A DNA stretch of 64,000 bases, from contig NC_054878.1 of assembly GCF_018320785.1 (NCBI RefSeq), positions 48,318,061 through 48,382,060 on the forward strand. Reading direction: 5' to 3'. The position numbers and the translations under genes were made by a program. This document shows, one piece after another, positions 31,817-43,300 of the stretch; the first letter of the stretch is position 1; the number at the start of each line of letters is the position of its first letter. This stretch comes from Cheilinus undulatus. Its lineage: Eukaryota; Chordata; Actinopteri; Labriformes; Labridae. A model generated the notes under the pieces. That model worked only from the letters and a program-made list of their open reading frames with translations, was not told the DNA's origin and ran no database searches.

Positions 31817-32712
31817 TAGTGGTTTTCAAAGTGTGGGGCAGGCCCCCCCTGGGGGGCGCCACAGAACTTCAGGGGAAGCGCGTAACCACAAACCATAAAA
31901 AAAAAAGTGATTTGCTTTGCTAACTTCTGCTGTGCATGGAGCAAAATGAATAGACTTATCGTTACTTTAAGGCAGTGATACTCAACATGTGATTATTAGC
32001 TATTAATTATTATTATTGGCTCTTTGATGTCTTCATTTTAAATATTATTCTCCCCAAAAAACCTTAAAAATGGACATTTTTTGCCCCTTTATACCATTTT
32101 TTGAAACTTTTCATCCATTTAAGCATCCTCTTGTCATTAAATACCACTTTTTTCCTACTTTTTGCCCATTTTTGCCACTCTTGACTGCTTTTTTTACTCA
32201 TTTTTTGCCTTGTTTCTGCCACCTTTGGACCATTTTTTGTCACTTCTCAACCATCTTTTTTTTTTTTTTTTTTAACTTTTTATCCCAATTTTTGCTGCTT
32301 TTTGACCATTTTTGCCATCTTTAACTTTTTTTATTGCTACTTTAAGCTTTTTTAGCCACTTTTCACCACTTAGATTGTGACTCTTGCAGAGGTATTTTTC
32401 AACAGTTTGGCTCTTTGGTTGAGTAACGCTGCTTTAAGGATTATCAGAGCGGAATAATCATGTAGAATTGGCAATAAATTAATTACTGAAACCAAATAAC
32501 TGATTACCTGGTAAAGACGGATGTTTAAAAACATTTACAGACCAAAATATCAAAGATACAAAAATGTTTAAAATATTTAAAATTAGACATAAATGTTTGA
32601 AAATATGGTTGAGTTTTTTTTTTTAATCTGAATCTTTATGTGGGTGGGGGTCCACTGAATGAATAATTTTCTCTTAGGGGAGGCTCACTCTCACACACTT
32701 TGAAAACCCCTG
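31817..32712. mobile_element. hAT element (CAGNGGTTTTCAAAGTGTG ends), middle layer
   Basis: Starts TAGTGGTTTTCAAAGTGTGG (first base changed from C) and ends CACACTTTGAAAACCCCTG, flanked by ATCTAACG (31809-31816) and ATCTAAAG (32713-32720), a 7/8 duplication. Inserted in the Tc1-like relic and itself containing a family B hAT. Confidence 0.87.
31973..32431 (+). mobile_element. Family B hAT, inner layer
   Basis: Starts CAGTGATACTCAACATGTG, ends GGTTGAGTAACGCTG, with an exact 8-bp duplication CTTTAAGG (31965-31972 and 32432-32439). 459 bp with a short T-rich minisatellite core. Confidence 0.92.
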
Positions 32713-33513
32713 ATCTAAAGAAATTCAAGAACAGCTGAGAAACAAATGGAGAAAACTGTGAAGAGTGGTGAACCTTCCCAGTAGTGGCCAGACTACCAAA
32801 ATGACTCCAAGAGCGCATGGACGACTCATCCAGGAGGTCCCAGAAGAACCCAGAACAACATCTAAAGACCTGCAGGCCTCACTGACTCAGTGAAGGTCAG
32901 AGGTCATGATTTAACAGTCAGGAAAGACTGGGCAACAATGGCATCATGGGAAAGTTCTAAGGCCAAAACCACCACCAGAAAGAACACAAAGGCTCGTCTC
33001 ACATTTGACTAAAAACGTCCTGGTGACAGTCGAGACTTCTGGGAAAATACTCTGTGGACTGACGAGACAGAAGATGGACTTTCTGGAACCCTAACCCTCA
33101 CTCCTCGACAGTTCCACAAACCTTTACAAAAGTTACCAACTACGGCCGACTGTTTGGCAAAAATGGAGGGAAAAAGCCTCAACATGGAACATTCCAACAT
33201 CTTAGATCCAGCTCTAAAATGCTTTTTTTCTACAGTAGAAATAAACATGTTTACAGCCTGATACACAGCTTTTTATGTCTGAATGGCCCGTTTATGTGTT
33301 GGTAAAAACTGTGCTGGGACTGGTTCATTTTGAGGATATTCAGGCTGAGATTGGAGCGTAAATCTGCATAGTTAGGGGCGTGGTTGAGTCAGGTGAGCAT
33401 TTAAGGTTTTGACTAGGAGGTTGTGTTTGGACTGAAGTTATGATGAAGACGACATGTCTAGCCTTCATGCCCTCTTTTAAAAAAACCACACTGTCCCTCT
33501 TAAAGCTCTTTAA

Positions 33514-35094
33514 CCCTCGCATGGTTGAGGCCAGTATGTCCAGAAATCGGACATGCAGATAAGTGTCAATAAAATAATCTTTTTCTTTTTCTTTTTTTTT
33601 TTTAACTTTAGCTGACTCGAATCTCTTCAACAACTTCAACCCTGACCACTAAAAACAATAAAGAAAAAATTCAATGTTACACCCTTTTTATGCCAGTTAT
33701 TGTACTTGTTATTGTTATTGTTATTTTTTATGGTAAAAAACACACAAACACCATATTTCCCATATAAAATTGTCTAGAAAGACAAACTTTTAAAAAAATA
33801 AATACAGTCTTGGCCATGTCAGTGATAAGTAGTAAAATTGATTTTGATGCATTGAAATTTTTTGTAGTGCCAAATGCCATATTTTAGCTCCATCTGTCCT
33901 TTTACGTCCATATTCTGTACATACAGAAAACTATTAATAAAACACTCTTTTTCATTTTTTTTTACTTTCAATAACTCAAATCTCTTCAACAACTTCAACC
34001 CTGACCACTAAAAAAAATAATTCAATATTACACCCTTTTTGCCAGTTGTTGTCCACTATGCCTCTGACTTAGATTCAGTGAGATAGCGTCCGTGCTAAAC
34101 AGATGAGTCTATCAGAGCCAAAAACACACCAGTTTTACCATCCTTTTCTCCAGCCTCCTCCTCTACCAAATCATATGTGAGCGAATGCATTTGTTCATTT
34201 TAAGTTTATTTTATGTACAGGCATAAAAAATCAGAGGAAATATGTAGGATATGGATCACGAACACGCGCATTTCCACCTCTAACCAAAATGTGACCGCGA
34301 TTAAGCTCATTATGCGCATATATAAATTTAGTGCATATCTGAGATATGATATATTCTCTCCTATTGATGGAAAGGACCCGTGCATCCTCATGCATGTCCA
34401 TCCACTTGCTATGAAGTGAGGGCAAAGTTGAAATTGTCCAAAATGTCCCCCTTTCTTAGTCCCCGACTGCAGAACTCTATTAAGTAGTATTTGCGACTGT
34501 AAACACTCCACTTACGGCATGTCCGGTTGTAAACATAGATGCAGATTCACACCTGAGCACACACGTAGGAGCACACAAACTTTTCCTTACACATGTAGCC
34601 CACCTTCAGACATCCATATCTAGTGGCAGGAATCGTTTCATTTAATTCTGATGATGTTTAGTGGGTGAAATAGTGCTTCAAACACTCTGAGTCCATGGAA
34701 GAAGTCCTGCATGTGTGTTGCTGAAGGGGTTAAAATGGTGCGCAGGCACTATCTGCTGGATCACTGTGGAATGGTGAAATTTAGAGCCCTGGTGATCGAG
34801 TGACTGCATAGAAAAGGTTGCTGTATGTCGTTTTGGTGCCATAGACACACAGTCAAAAAAACCTGTTTTTAATAGAAGTCTGTTGTCCAGATTTTGGACA
34901 AACAAGGATGGATGGAGCTTTTTGGGGTCAGTAGAGTTCTATGGGCAACCCTTTTTTTTTTTTTTTTAATATGAAGAAAAATAATAACTGGCAAAATTTG
35001 ATGCCTTAATCTATAAAAATGTGACTATCAACTCAAAATAATGATGATAAAAAATGATGAATGTCCTCAAAATGGACATAGTAGGATCTGAGGG
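33514..35094. mobile_element. Probable piggyBac-like non-autonomous element
   Basis: CCCTC at 33514 and the inverted CCCTCAGATCC from 35094 are each flanked by TTAA (33510-33513 and 35095-35098), the piggyBac target. The interior has two copies of an 'AATCTCTTCAACAACTTCAA' block (about 33620 and 33980) and no transposase. Confidence 0.55.
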
Positions 35095-35098
35095 TTAA

Positions 35099-36198
35099 GG
35101 ACACTGGATATATTCAAAAGTATTAAAAATGAATGAATTTTTTTTTTTTTTTTTTAATTTTTGGTCCTTTACTCCAGTCCTAATCATGTGTAGCAAATGT
35201 GAATTAATTTCATAATTTTAACCCTATAAATGCCAGTTTATTTACATACTGCCACACTTTCTGACAAAAAAGTGAAATATTTTCAATTTGATAAATGCAA
35301 GGTGGATTCTTTTTGTGCAGGGATTATCAGTCTGGGAAATGTCAATGATTAGCACTAACACTGATTTTGACAAACTATTAAATTTTGTGTAATAACAAAA
35401 AATTAAAGAAAAATCCCAGTTCCCCTCTTTCCCTCACACTTTAGAAGTAGTCAAACAAGAGCGGGTCAGGAGAACTAAATGTGCGTAGTAAATAGGAAGA
35501 CTATAGGAGGGTAGGATCAGTCTTTGTGCTGCAGGATCCTTAAGAGGAGGATTTTCCTTCCGGCACTGAGCAGGAAACACAGACGTGAGTATGAAGCTGT
35601 GCCTCCTCATTATAAAGCAGATCGTATCCGTGTCCGGCAGACTGCTCTGTGTGTTTTTACCCAGAGTTCCTCAGTGAACAAAGCCTCCTCTGTGTTCGGG
35701 GTCTCGGTGACGATGCTCGCTGCCTGATAATGGTCTGGATCTCCTTGTTAGTCCGTTCACAGGGCCAGTGTTAACACAGCTGGGCTCCGCTCAAGCTGCT
35801 GAGAAGGAAACCTTCTCAGGAGACGAGAATAAAGACATCAGTCCGGGTCATATTCAGGGCACGGATTTTTATTTGTTATTATGAAACCACACAGTTCATT
35901 TCAAGTAGTTTCATTTTTAGAGTCAGATTTCCACCCAGAAACTTTAATTAGATGTTAGTGATTAAAGATGAAAAATAATCAACATCTTATTTTACCTTTA
36001 GAGAGAAAAACTAAATCACTGTTGACCCTTTTCTGCTTTTTCCCCTCAGGACTGTTCTGAGGAAAGCTGGATAGAAAATCTGATTTTGTTCATTATGTAA
36101 GTTGTGTAATGTTGCAGTGATTTTCCATTTACTTTAGTTTCTCACAGAATCAGACTCATGGAGGGAGGATTCATGCTCTCAGAGCACATGCACACTTC
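35099..36198. other. Intergenic, nothing recognised
   Basis: A 67-codon frame at 35524-35727 has no recognised domain and no splice or neighbour support. Confidence 0.5.
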
Positions 36199-36206
36199 CT
36201 ATAAAA

Positions 36207-37140
36207 CACTGATCATCAACTGGCGGCCCGGGGGCCAAATCAGGCCCCCAGAGCTCCCTGTCTGGCCCCCAGAAGATCAATAAATTCAGGAAAGCAGGAA
36301 AAGGAAATGTGGTTTTAGGAGTATCTTTTGGCTTTAACTGTCTGCTGCTGTTAAATCCAGCCCTAAAGGAAAAGGGGTTAGAGAGTGGCTAAAATGGGTG
36401 ATAAGATCCAAATGGGTTGTGGAGTGGAACAAAAGGAACAAAAACTTGCAGGAGAAGTGGTGAGAAGAGTTTAAAATGTGGCAAACCATTAGTATTAAAG
36501 GATAAAAGGTGCAAAAAGTATATCAAAAAGTGATGAAAAATGGCAAAAATAGACAAAAAGGGGCAAAAATGGAAAAAGAAGGGATAAGAGAGGCAAGAGA
36601 AGTGGTTTAAAGGTGTTAAAGAATGGCAAAAATTTGGGTTAAAGAGGCAAAAAAGGTGAAAATGTATCAAAAATCGCTTAAAAGTGTCAAAAAGGTGCAA
36701 AAATAGCCAATGGCAAACTGCAGAAAAGTGGGTTAAAGAGTGATAAAACAGCAAAAATGGGTTAAACATGGCACAAAATGTTGTAGAAGTGGCAGAATGA
36801 AGCAGTGACATTGTGAAAGGTGTTAAACATGAGTTCATATTGGTGCTAAATCATATGGTAATTGTTGAGGGCCAATTCTCTGGGATTTTCAGGAGCCCAG
36901 CCAATTCTGTGGGCATGCCTTTCTCCTTCTTTTCTACGGCATTAATCTATATATTGTGATACATCTCACTGGTAATGCCTAAAAATGTCCTTTGTTTTGA
37001 AAGAAAATTCAAATACTAATAAAATAATATGTCAATCAGAACAAAATATAGATTTAATTTTTCTGTATTTGGAATCCGGCCCCCAGAGACCCTGTCAAGA
37101 ATAAATCTGGCCCTTGTGCAAATGTACTTGATTACCCCTG
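36207..37140. mobile_element. Satellite-bearing hAT (family C)
   Basis: Starts CACTGATCATCAACTGGCGG and ends ACTTGATTACCCCTG, with an exact 8-bp duplication CTATAAAA (36199-36206 and 37141-37148). The interior is A-rich 'GGCAAAAATGG' minisatellite. A second copy is at 41818-44133. Confidence 0.92.
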
Positions 37141-37148
37141 CTATAAAA

Positions 37149-37470
37149 GTATTAACATCACTGGATGTTCCAGACAGTTGGCTACCATTACACCACGAAG
37201 ACAAAAGAACACTTCAAGCAACTCAAAGAAAAGGTTATTGAAAGGTTGAAGTCAGGGGATGGATAGAAAAACATTTCCAAGTCTCTGAACATCCCCCAGA
37301 GTTCAGTTAAATCCATCATGAAGAAATGAAGGAATATGTCACACATGTAAATCTGCCTAGATCAGACCGTCCTCACAAACTGAGTGAGCGTGCAAGAAGG
37401 AGACTAGTGAGAGAGGACACCAGGACTGAACTGAGCTGAGCTGAGCTGAGATGGGAGAAACTCTCTTTTA
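37149..37470 (+). mobile_element. Tc1 5'-part fragment
   Basis: Contains the typical Tc1 text 'AAGACAAAAGAACACTTCAA', 'GTTATTGAAAGG', 'CATTTCCAAGTCTCTGAACA' and 'GTGCAAGAAGGAGACTAGTG', i.e. the DNA-binding half of a transposase. No intact frame. Directly abuts the family C hAT. Confidence 0.75.
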
Positions 37471-38755
37471 AGGGTGCTGCATCTTGTGTTTTTTAAAATT
37501 CAGAAGTGCTCAGTGAAGAGACCCCATGTCCGCCTATTAACTACTAAGATACAGTAACACACAACCTTTAGGAGCCGCCACAACCTGAGCAGCAGTGCCA
37601 CCTTTAACAGACCCAGGCTCCAAGAACTGACAGTGCCCTATTTGGTCCTCACACCTCAGCTGTGTAGACGACTGGGCAGCGAGAGCCAGGGCTTCACTAG
37701 GGCAGTTGAGGAGCCTCCCTTTGAGTGTTTTGCCTGATAAGGCCAAAAAAAAAAAAAAAAACGTCATGGAGGCCAGATAATGAGCTCTAGCATCCCAGAG
37801 TGACCCCTACATCATAGTTCACATCAACTACCATGGAGACGTTCTACCACCTGTCCCATCACAGCAGACCCAGGCTCTGAACATGCAGGCTCAGGGTAGT
37901 GACGATGCTCCTGATGGAGGAAACCACACAAATACAGCAGGACTGAAGTCCATGCAATCCACACAAAAATCTGTAAGCAGCTTTGAAAAAATTTGACCCA
38001 CCAATCTCAGAATACCCCATATGAACAGAGGTATTTATCCACAGAATCTTGTGGAAAGCCTTCCAGGCAGCTGAATACTTTTGTCCATGTAGTGTATGTT
38101 GTCAGCTTAACATAAGACTCAAGCATTAACCTCCATACTTTAATTACAAAAACAGAAGGCCAACATGAATGCAGAAGTTTCAGAAAAATGACGTCACTAG
38201 CAGAGTTTCTGCAGAGCTCCACGGTAAATTAACGAGCCACCACCGGCTATTATCGTTGATCAGGCGTCTGAAAAGTCACCTATATTTTATTTTTTCATAT
38301 CAATCTCTCTAAACGAACTTTGTGACCCCAGAATGTGTTAACTAATAAGAAGAAAGTCTCAGAAGGCCCAGATAAAGTCTTAAAATCAGGATGTGGTGTT
38401 TAGAATGTTTAATGGAGCGCCACAAGTTAATCCAACACCACTTCAACTATGACACCAGTTCTGTATACCAAGCTAAATGATAAAAGAGCAACCTGCATGT
38501 TAAATCTGTGTTCTTTCAATTCTGGGATCTTTATGAATATAAACATGCAATTAAGATTTTATAATAATAATAATAACTATACTAATAATGGCTGTTCAAA
38601 CAGAATTCAAACACTAAAAATGGTGTTTAAGGTTCTTAAATTTCCTTCACTGGTTTGCCTGCAGGGCCAACACTATGGAAGTACTGCGGTACATCTAAAA
38701 ATGAATGGTTAATTTATCCCAGAGACAAAACAATCGCAACGAAAATAAGACGTTA
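37471..38755. other. Intergenic; short Tc1 terminus near 38045-38095
   Basis: Mostly unrecognised. 'GAATCTTGTGGAAAGCCTTC' and 'ATACTTTTGTCCATGTAGTG' are the end of a Tc1-type element. Confidence 0.5.
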
Positions 38756-38763
38756 TAGTAGAC

Positions 38764-40032
38764 CAGTGGTTCTCAACCTTTTCAGCCCGGACCCCCAAAA
38801 TATAGGTGCCAGACTGGGGCCAGACCGGGGGCCCCCTCTGTACCTAAAGGTGGTTGAACACAGCCATGCACATTCAAGTAAAGTCATGAGAAGACAAGGC
38901 TGCATATAAGGCGGGATAAAGGGGAAGGTTGTTAGGATCAAAGTTAAGCTTACAATGAAATAACTTTTGTTAAAACACATTTAAAATGGGTTAAAAAATG
39001 CTTAAATTAGTGAATAATGGCAAAAATAGTTTAGAAGGTGTTGAAATTTGACTTTTAAAGAACATAAATGGGTTAAAGGGGTTAAAAATAGATAAAAGTG
39101 GCCAAAAAATAACCACAAATGGATTAAATTGGCAAGAATAGGTCCAAAAAATGACAAAGTGGATTAAAAAGTGGCTGAAATGGTTTTAAAGTACAAAAAA
39201 ATAAGGGAAATTAGGTGGACTGGGATGAAAAATTGATATAAACCGGCAAAAATGGGATAACTGTGGTTAAATGGGCAAAAAGAGATGTAAAAAGTGGTTA
39301 ATAGTGGCAATAATGAGGCAACAATAGGCAGAAAGTGTCAAGAATTGGTTCAGATTTGACAAAATCAGGCAGAAAAAATGATGGAAAGGGAATAAAATTT
39401 ACACAAATGGATTTTCTGTGGCAAAAGTGTGCTAAAATTGGCACATTTGGTGTTAAAAAGTGATGAAAAAGGGTTAAAATTTGGTAAAATTGGTTTAAAA
39501 TGGCAACTCTGTAACTTAAAAAAATCTCAGTTTTTCTTAAAGGTGCAGTGCGTAGAAATTGGAATTTTAGCGACATCTAGCGTTAAGTTTTTAGAATGAG
39601 CCCATCTGTTACCAAAACCTCACATCACTAAGAGACGAGAGCCTGTGAGGACCAAAAAGGATCGTGAGCCGTACATCATTTACAGCAGTGACGAGGTGAG
39701 GGTTTATTCATTTTTGTGACAATCATTTTTATAGTATAGTGTAGACAACATGGCGGTTCATTCAGCCTCTGTGAGCGCGACCTGCGGTAATGTAAATTTT
39801 AAAAGCTTTTTTCTAATTTTGTAAAAAGAAAACGAAAGTTTTAAGGGGATGATTGTGCACTTATTTTAACATACTTCACATTAATATATAAACATTATAT
39901 CCCATTTACACCATTTCTGTTCGGCGAAATGCTGCCAACTTCTACACACTGCACCTTTAAAGCATCTGGTGACCCCCTCTCAGTGTCTCGCAACCCCCAA
40001 TGGAGTCCCGACCCCAAGGTTGAGAACCGCTG
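38764..40032 (-). mobile_element. Satellite-bearing hAT (family A) with nested TTAA element
   Basis: Starts CAGTGGTTCTCAACCTTTTC and ends AAGGTTGAGAACCGCTG, with an exact 8-bp duplication TAGTAGAC (38756-38763 and 40033-40040). A-rich minisatellite interior. It carries an inserted element at 39541-39956. Confidence 0.93.
39541..39956. mobile_element. TTAA-target MITE (piggyBac-like) nested in a hAT
   Basis: AGGTGCAGTGCGTAGAAAT and, inverted from the right, AGGTGCAGTGTGTAGAAGT form terminal repeats, each bounded by TTAA (39537-39540 and 39957-39960). 416 bp, non-coding. Confidence 0.85.
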
Positions 40033-40141
40033 TAGTAGACACTAAAATACTCAAAGGATTCTGCACATTCTCTACAGGCTCTGTTTCTCTGCAGAGAAAG
40101 AAAGATGACAGAGCGTTAAAGTATTGGTATCAATAAATATG

Positions 40142-40275
40142 TTTATTAGTGCATGAATGTACACTGGAGTGTAAAATGATCTACAGGGTTTGGAGAGAGC
40201 TCCGGTTTATTGCACGTCTGATCCAGGAGGAAAGAGAGAGAGTAGTGTTCACTGTGTCCACGATGGCGTCCTGAT
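40142..40275 (-). terminator. snx14: snx14 3' UTR and poly(A) signals (candidate)
   Basis: Read on the - strand, AATAAA occurs at 40206-40211 and again at 40142-40147 downstream of the predicted stop. Either could end the snx14 transcript. The DNA below about 40130 is unrelated transposon-rich intergenic sequence. Confidence 0.55.
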
Positions 40276-40302
40276 TCACACCACGATGGCGTCCTTCACT
40301 CC
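40276..40302 (-). CDS. snx14: snx14 terminal exon, lineage-divergent C-terminus (predicted)
   Basis: After a TTTTCTCCACAG acceptor the frame continues GVKDAIVV and stops at TGA (40276-40278). Mammalian SNX14 ends with a different short tail after FPELNK. Support: correct phase 0, a good polypyrimidine tract and AATAAA signals about 65 and 130 bp downstream. The stop falls between two copies of a 15-bp repeat (40259-40273 and 40281-40295), hinting at local duplication. A better conserved last exon elsewhere cannot be excluded. Confidence 0.65.
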   Translation of the reverse strand, partial: GVKDAIVV

Positions 40303-43300
40303 CTGTGGAGAAAACAAAAATGTCAAACACGTGCAAACCTGAGGTGGTCTGGAACACATTATCTGATTGGACTCCGACACTCACAATTTCCCCATAGGAC
40401 GAGTGTGCCGCACGCGAAGCGTCACGGGTTTGGTCCGACCAACAGGCGAGCGACCTCGCCCACTAGAGTCAAGTCTAGAGCACGGCACAGCGCCGCGCAT
40501 ACCTGATCAGCAGGAAGAGTTCACGCAGGAATAGTATGTCAACGGCGGACCATTTTACCTTTTGGGGTTAATTTATCATCCTTTCTGGTTTAAGTCCATG
40601 ATATTATTGCTTCCTCCACTGAGCGAGTACATTAGGAAGTTAAAAGGTTCATGTTAGCTTAAAGGATCTGTGGTTTTATGCAAAATTCTTTGTCTAAATA
40701 TCCCCAAAAGTTAACTTTTCCTTGTCAATGGCGCCGTTGTAGCTCTGTGACCTCTCGGTGACCCTTTGCTGTTGCTGCAGGATGAGACGTAATGCTGATA
40801 AAGTGATGATTTACGATCGGGAGTCCTTGCACTGTGTTTTATTTTGAAAGTACCGGCTGTTCTACGCTTGTGACTTCCATGGTTGGTGCTTTCTGAACGA
40901 CAGTGAATTTACGAGGTTTGACAACGGCCGGCGCTGAAAATAGACCTGCAGCGTATCTGAAACAAAGTGGAGCAGAATGGCGCTCCAGGCACGCACCGCT
41001 GCCGGTCTGGAGTGCCGGCTACGGAAATGCCTTGATAGACTAGAGAGGGAGCGATGTGCTCCGCAGTACGATTCGCCGGCAATCTGCGGCACGCACACTG
41101 TATATGGAAATTGTAGGACATGCAGCTCACCCCAGTAAAGTCAGGAAAACTCTCAGCATTTCTGTTTGTGTGAATAAAACTGTTCAGCTTTGTTTTTCAG
41201 AGAGGATCATCTCACTTTTTGAACCGTTCAGCAGTAAGTCTTTTAACCGTATGCCTACAGAAAGATAATGTCTTCCACTACATCTTGTTCACTCTTGTTC
41301 AGTCACACTGCTGGCTGCTGATGTGGCGTTCACACCTGCAGAAAAAGCTAGGTGAGCTTAGACAGAGATGCAGACCAGGGGTAAACTGACTGTCTTCTGC
41401 ATCACTGAATAAATGCATGCTGACAAATTTACATGTAAACATAACTTCTGCTTTTCTCTGATCTATTTCTGCTGCTGACCTTTAAAACACCTGCTGGAAA
41501 CTGAGACACTAAAAAGTCACAAGCCAAACATCCTTAGAGTCAGCCGAGTTCACACAAATCTCTAAAATAATCTTCTACACCATGGTACTTCCACTCCAGG
41601 CTTTTATCTTCATTAAAGTCAGAGTTTAAAGAATCCTCCCTGGTGGACAGAGTGCACATCTGCTTCAAAAACCCAAACTGCTTCCTGTGTTCTTGAGTCC
41701 ATGTCCTGTTTCACAGTAAAGCCTCTGTGAGGACAAACATATCGCTCACAGAGCGTCTAATCTCATGTTAGATAATGTAGACCTTTCCTTCCATTGTGTA
41801 ATAAACATCCTCTACATCACTGATCACCAACTGGTGGCCCAGGGGCCAAATCCAGCCCCCCAAATCTTCCTGTCTGGCCCCCAGAGGATCATTAGATTCA
41901 GAAAAGCAGGAGAAGAAGATGCTGCGGTTTTAAGAGTATCTTTTGGCTTTAAAAGTCTGCAGTAGGGCTGTCACGATATCAGATTTTCACTTCACGACTA
42001 TCATGGGCAAAAAATGTCACAATAACGATATTATCACAATATCGATAAAAATGTAAATAATAATGGGACAATTAATCAAATTTGTCTTTAACTTTATTTA
42101 TGTTGTGTTCCCTCTTTTGGCAGATGATTTACACTCAAAATACCTGTCTAAGGAGGTACTGCAGCTGCTGTGTCACTGCAGAGGGTCATATTTCTTAAAA
42201 AAATGCAGAAATATTAATAGAAAGGTTTTTATTTACTCTGTAGCATGTGCTTTTAAGCTTTTCAAAGTAAAAAAAACATCTGATTTGTTTGGGTTTTTTT
42301 TCAGTTTGGCAACAGGAATGAAATTTCCATGTTGTGATCATCAGGGTCAATCTGTTTATCAAAATCCGAGATATTTCATTTTACATTCATCAGTTATCAG
42401 AGATAACTCACTTTCACCAGAGGTAAAAACTCAGGACTTTTGAGTTAACATTAGGGGCATAGACCCCACGAGCCCCCCCATGGCTCCACCTCTGACTGAT
42501 GAACTCTCCACCACACAAGATTTACATTATCATAATGCCAAAACAGTGTCAGAAACGTAGGGTTAGAAACACTTTAGGAAATAATTAATTACAGACATAT
42601 TTCAAGAGCACCTGCAGCAGTTTTTAACCAGAATGATCCTGTTGGCTCTACTAAGAGAACTGAGTTAGACGGCTGTGTTGGGATCAGGTCTGAATTTAAG
42701 TTTTGCACTAAAACTGTTTAAGTTAGTAAACAAGGCACAGTCTAATTTCTTTAAATGCACACAGAAGCTTTAACGCTCCTCATAGCTGCAGACAGTATCA
42801 GCGTCTCCACTGCTCCGATGCGCGTCATGACGCACAGGAAGAGACTGGCACAGAGATACTGAGCCAACATGCTGTTATTTGAGGGGAAAATCCTTCTATC
42901 CATAAAAATTGGCCTCTTTTCATAAAGCGTTTAATTTACAGACAAGGACAGGAACAGAGAGGCAAACAGAGTAACCTGAATGCAGCTTCTGTCATTCTGT
43001 GCATTACATGGAGGGTCAGACTTTAGGAGGAACTGGACATGCATGTTGTGCGTTAAGGTGAGAGAGAGGGATGGCACACACCGCACCAGCAGGTGTTAAT
43101 GGTCAGGAAATCAGGGGGAATGGGCAGGAAGGGTGTTAGCTGTCCGAAGCAGGGCTCTATCTCTACATCCTGTCCGTTAAGAGCTGTGTGAACGAGGAAA
43201 AAGAAAACTTGTTTTCTCTAAACGTCTTGCTGGGCTCACAGTGTGCGTATGCCGGGGGTGCGCATGGAGGGAGAGAGAGAGAGAGAGCGCCGAAGTGAGG

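Larger units (their letters stand above)
31757..33250 (+). pseudogene. Tc1-like element relic, split by nested hATs
   Basis: The left end resembles a Tc1-type terminus (AGCTGTGAAAAAGTATTCAC). After the hAT nest, 32721-33130 contains transposase text such as KNTKARLTF and DFWENTLWTDETED, the first catalytic aspartate region, in broken frames. The right limit is approximate. Confidence 0.75.
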
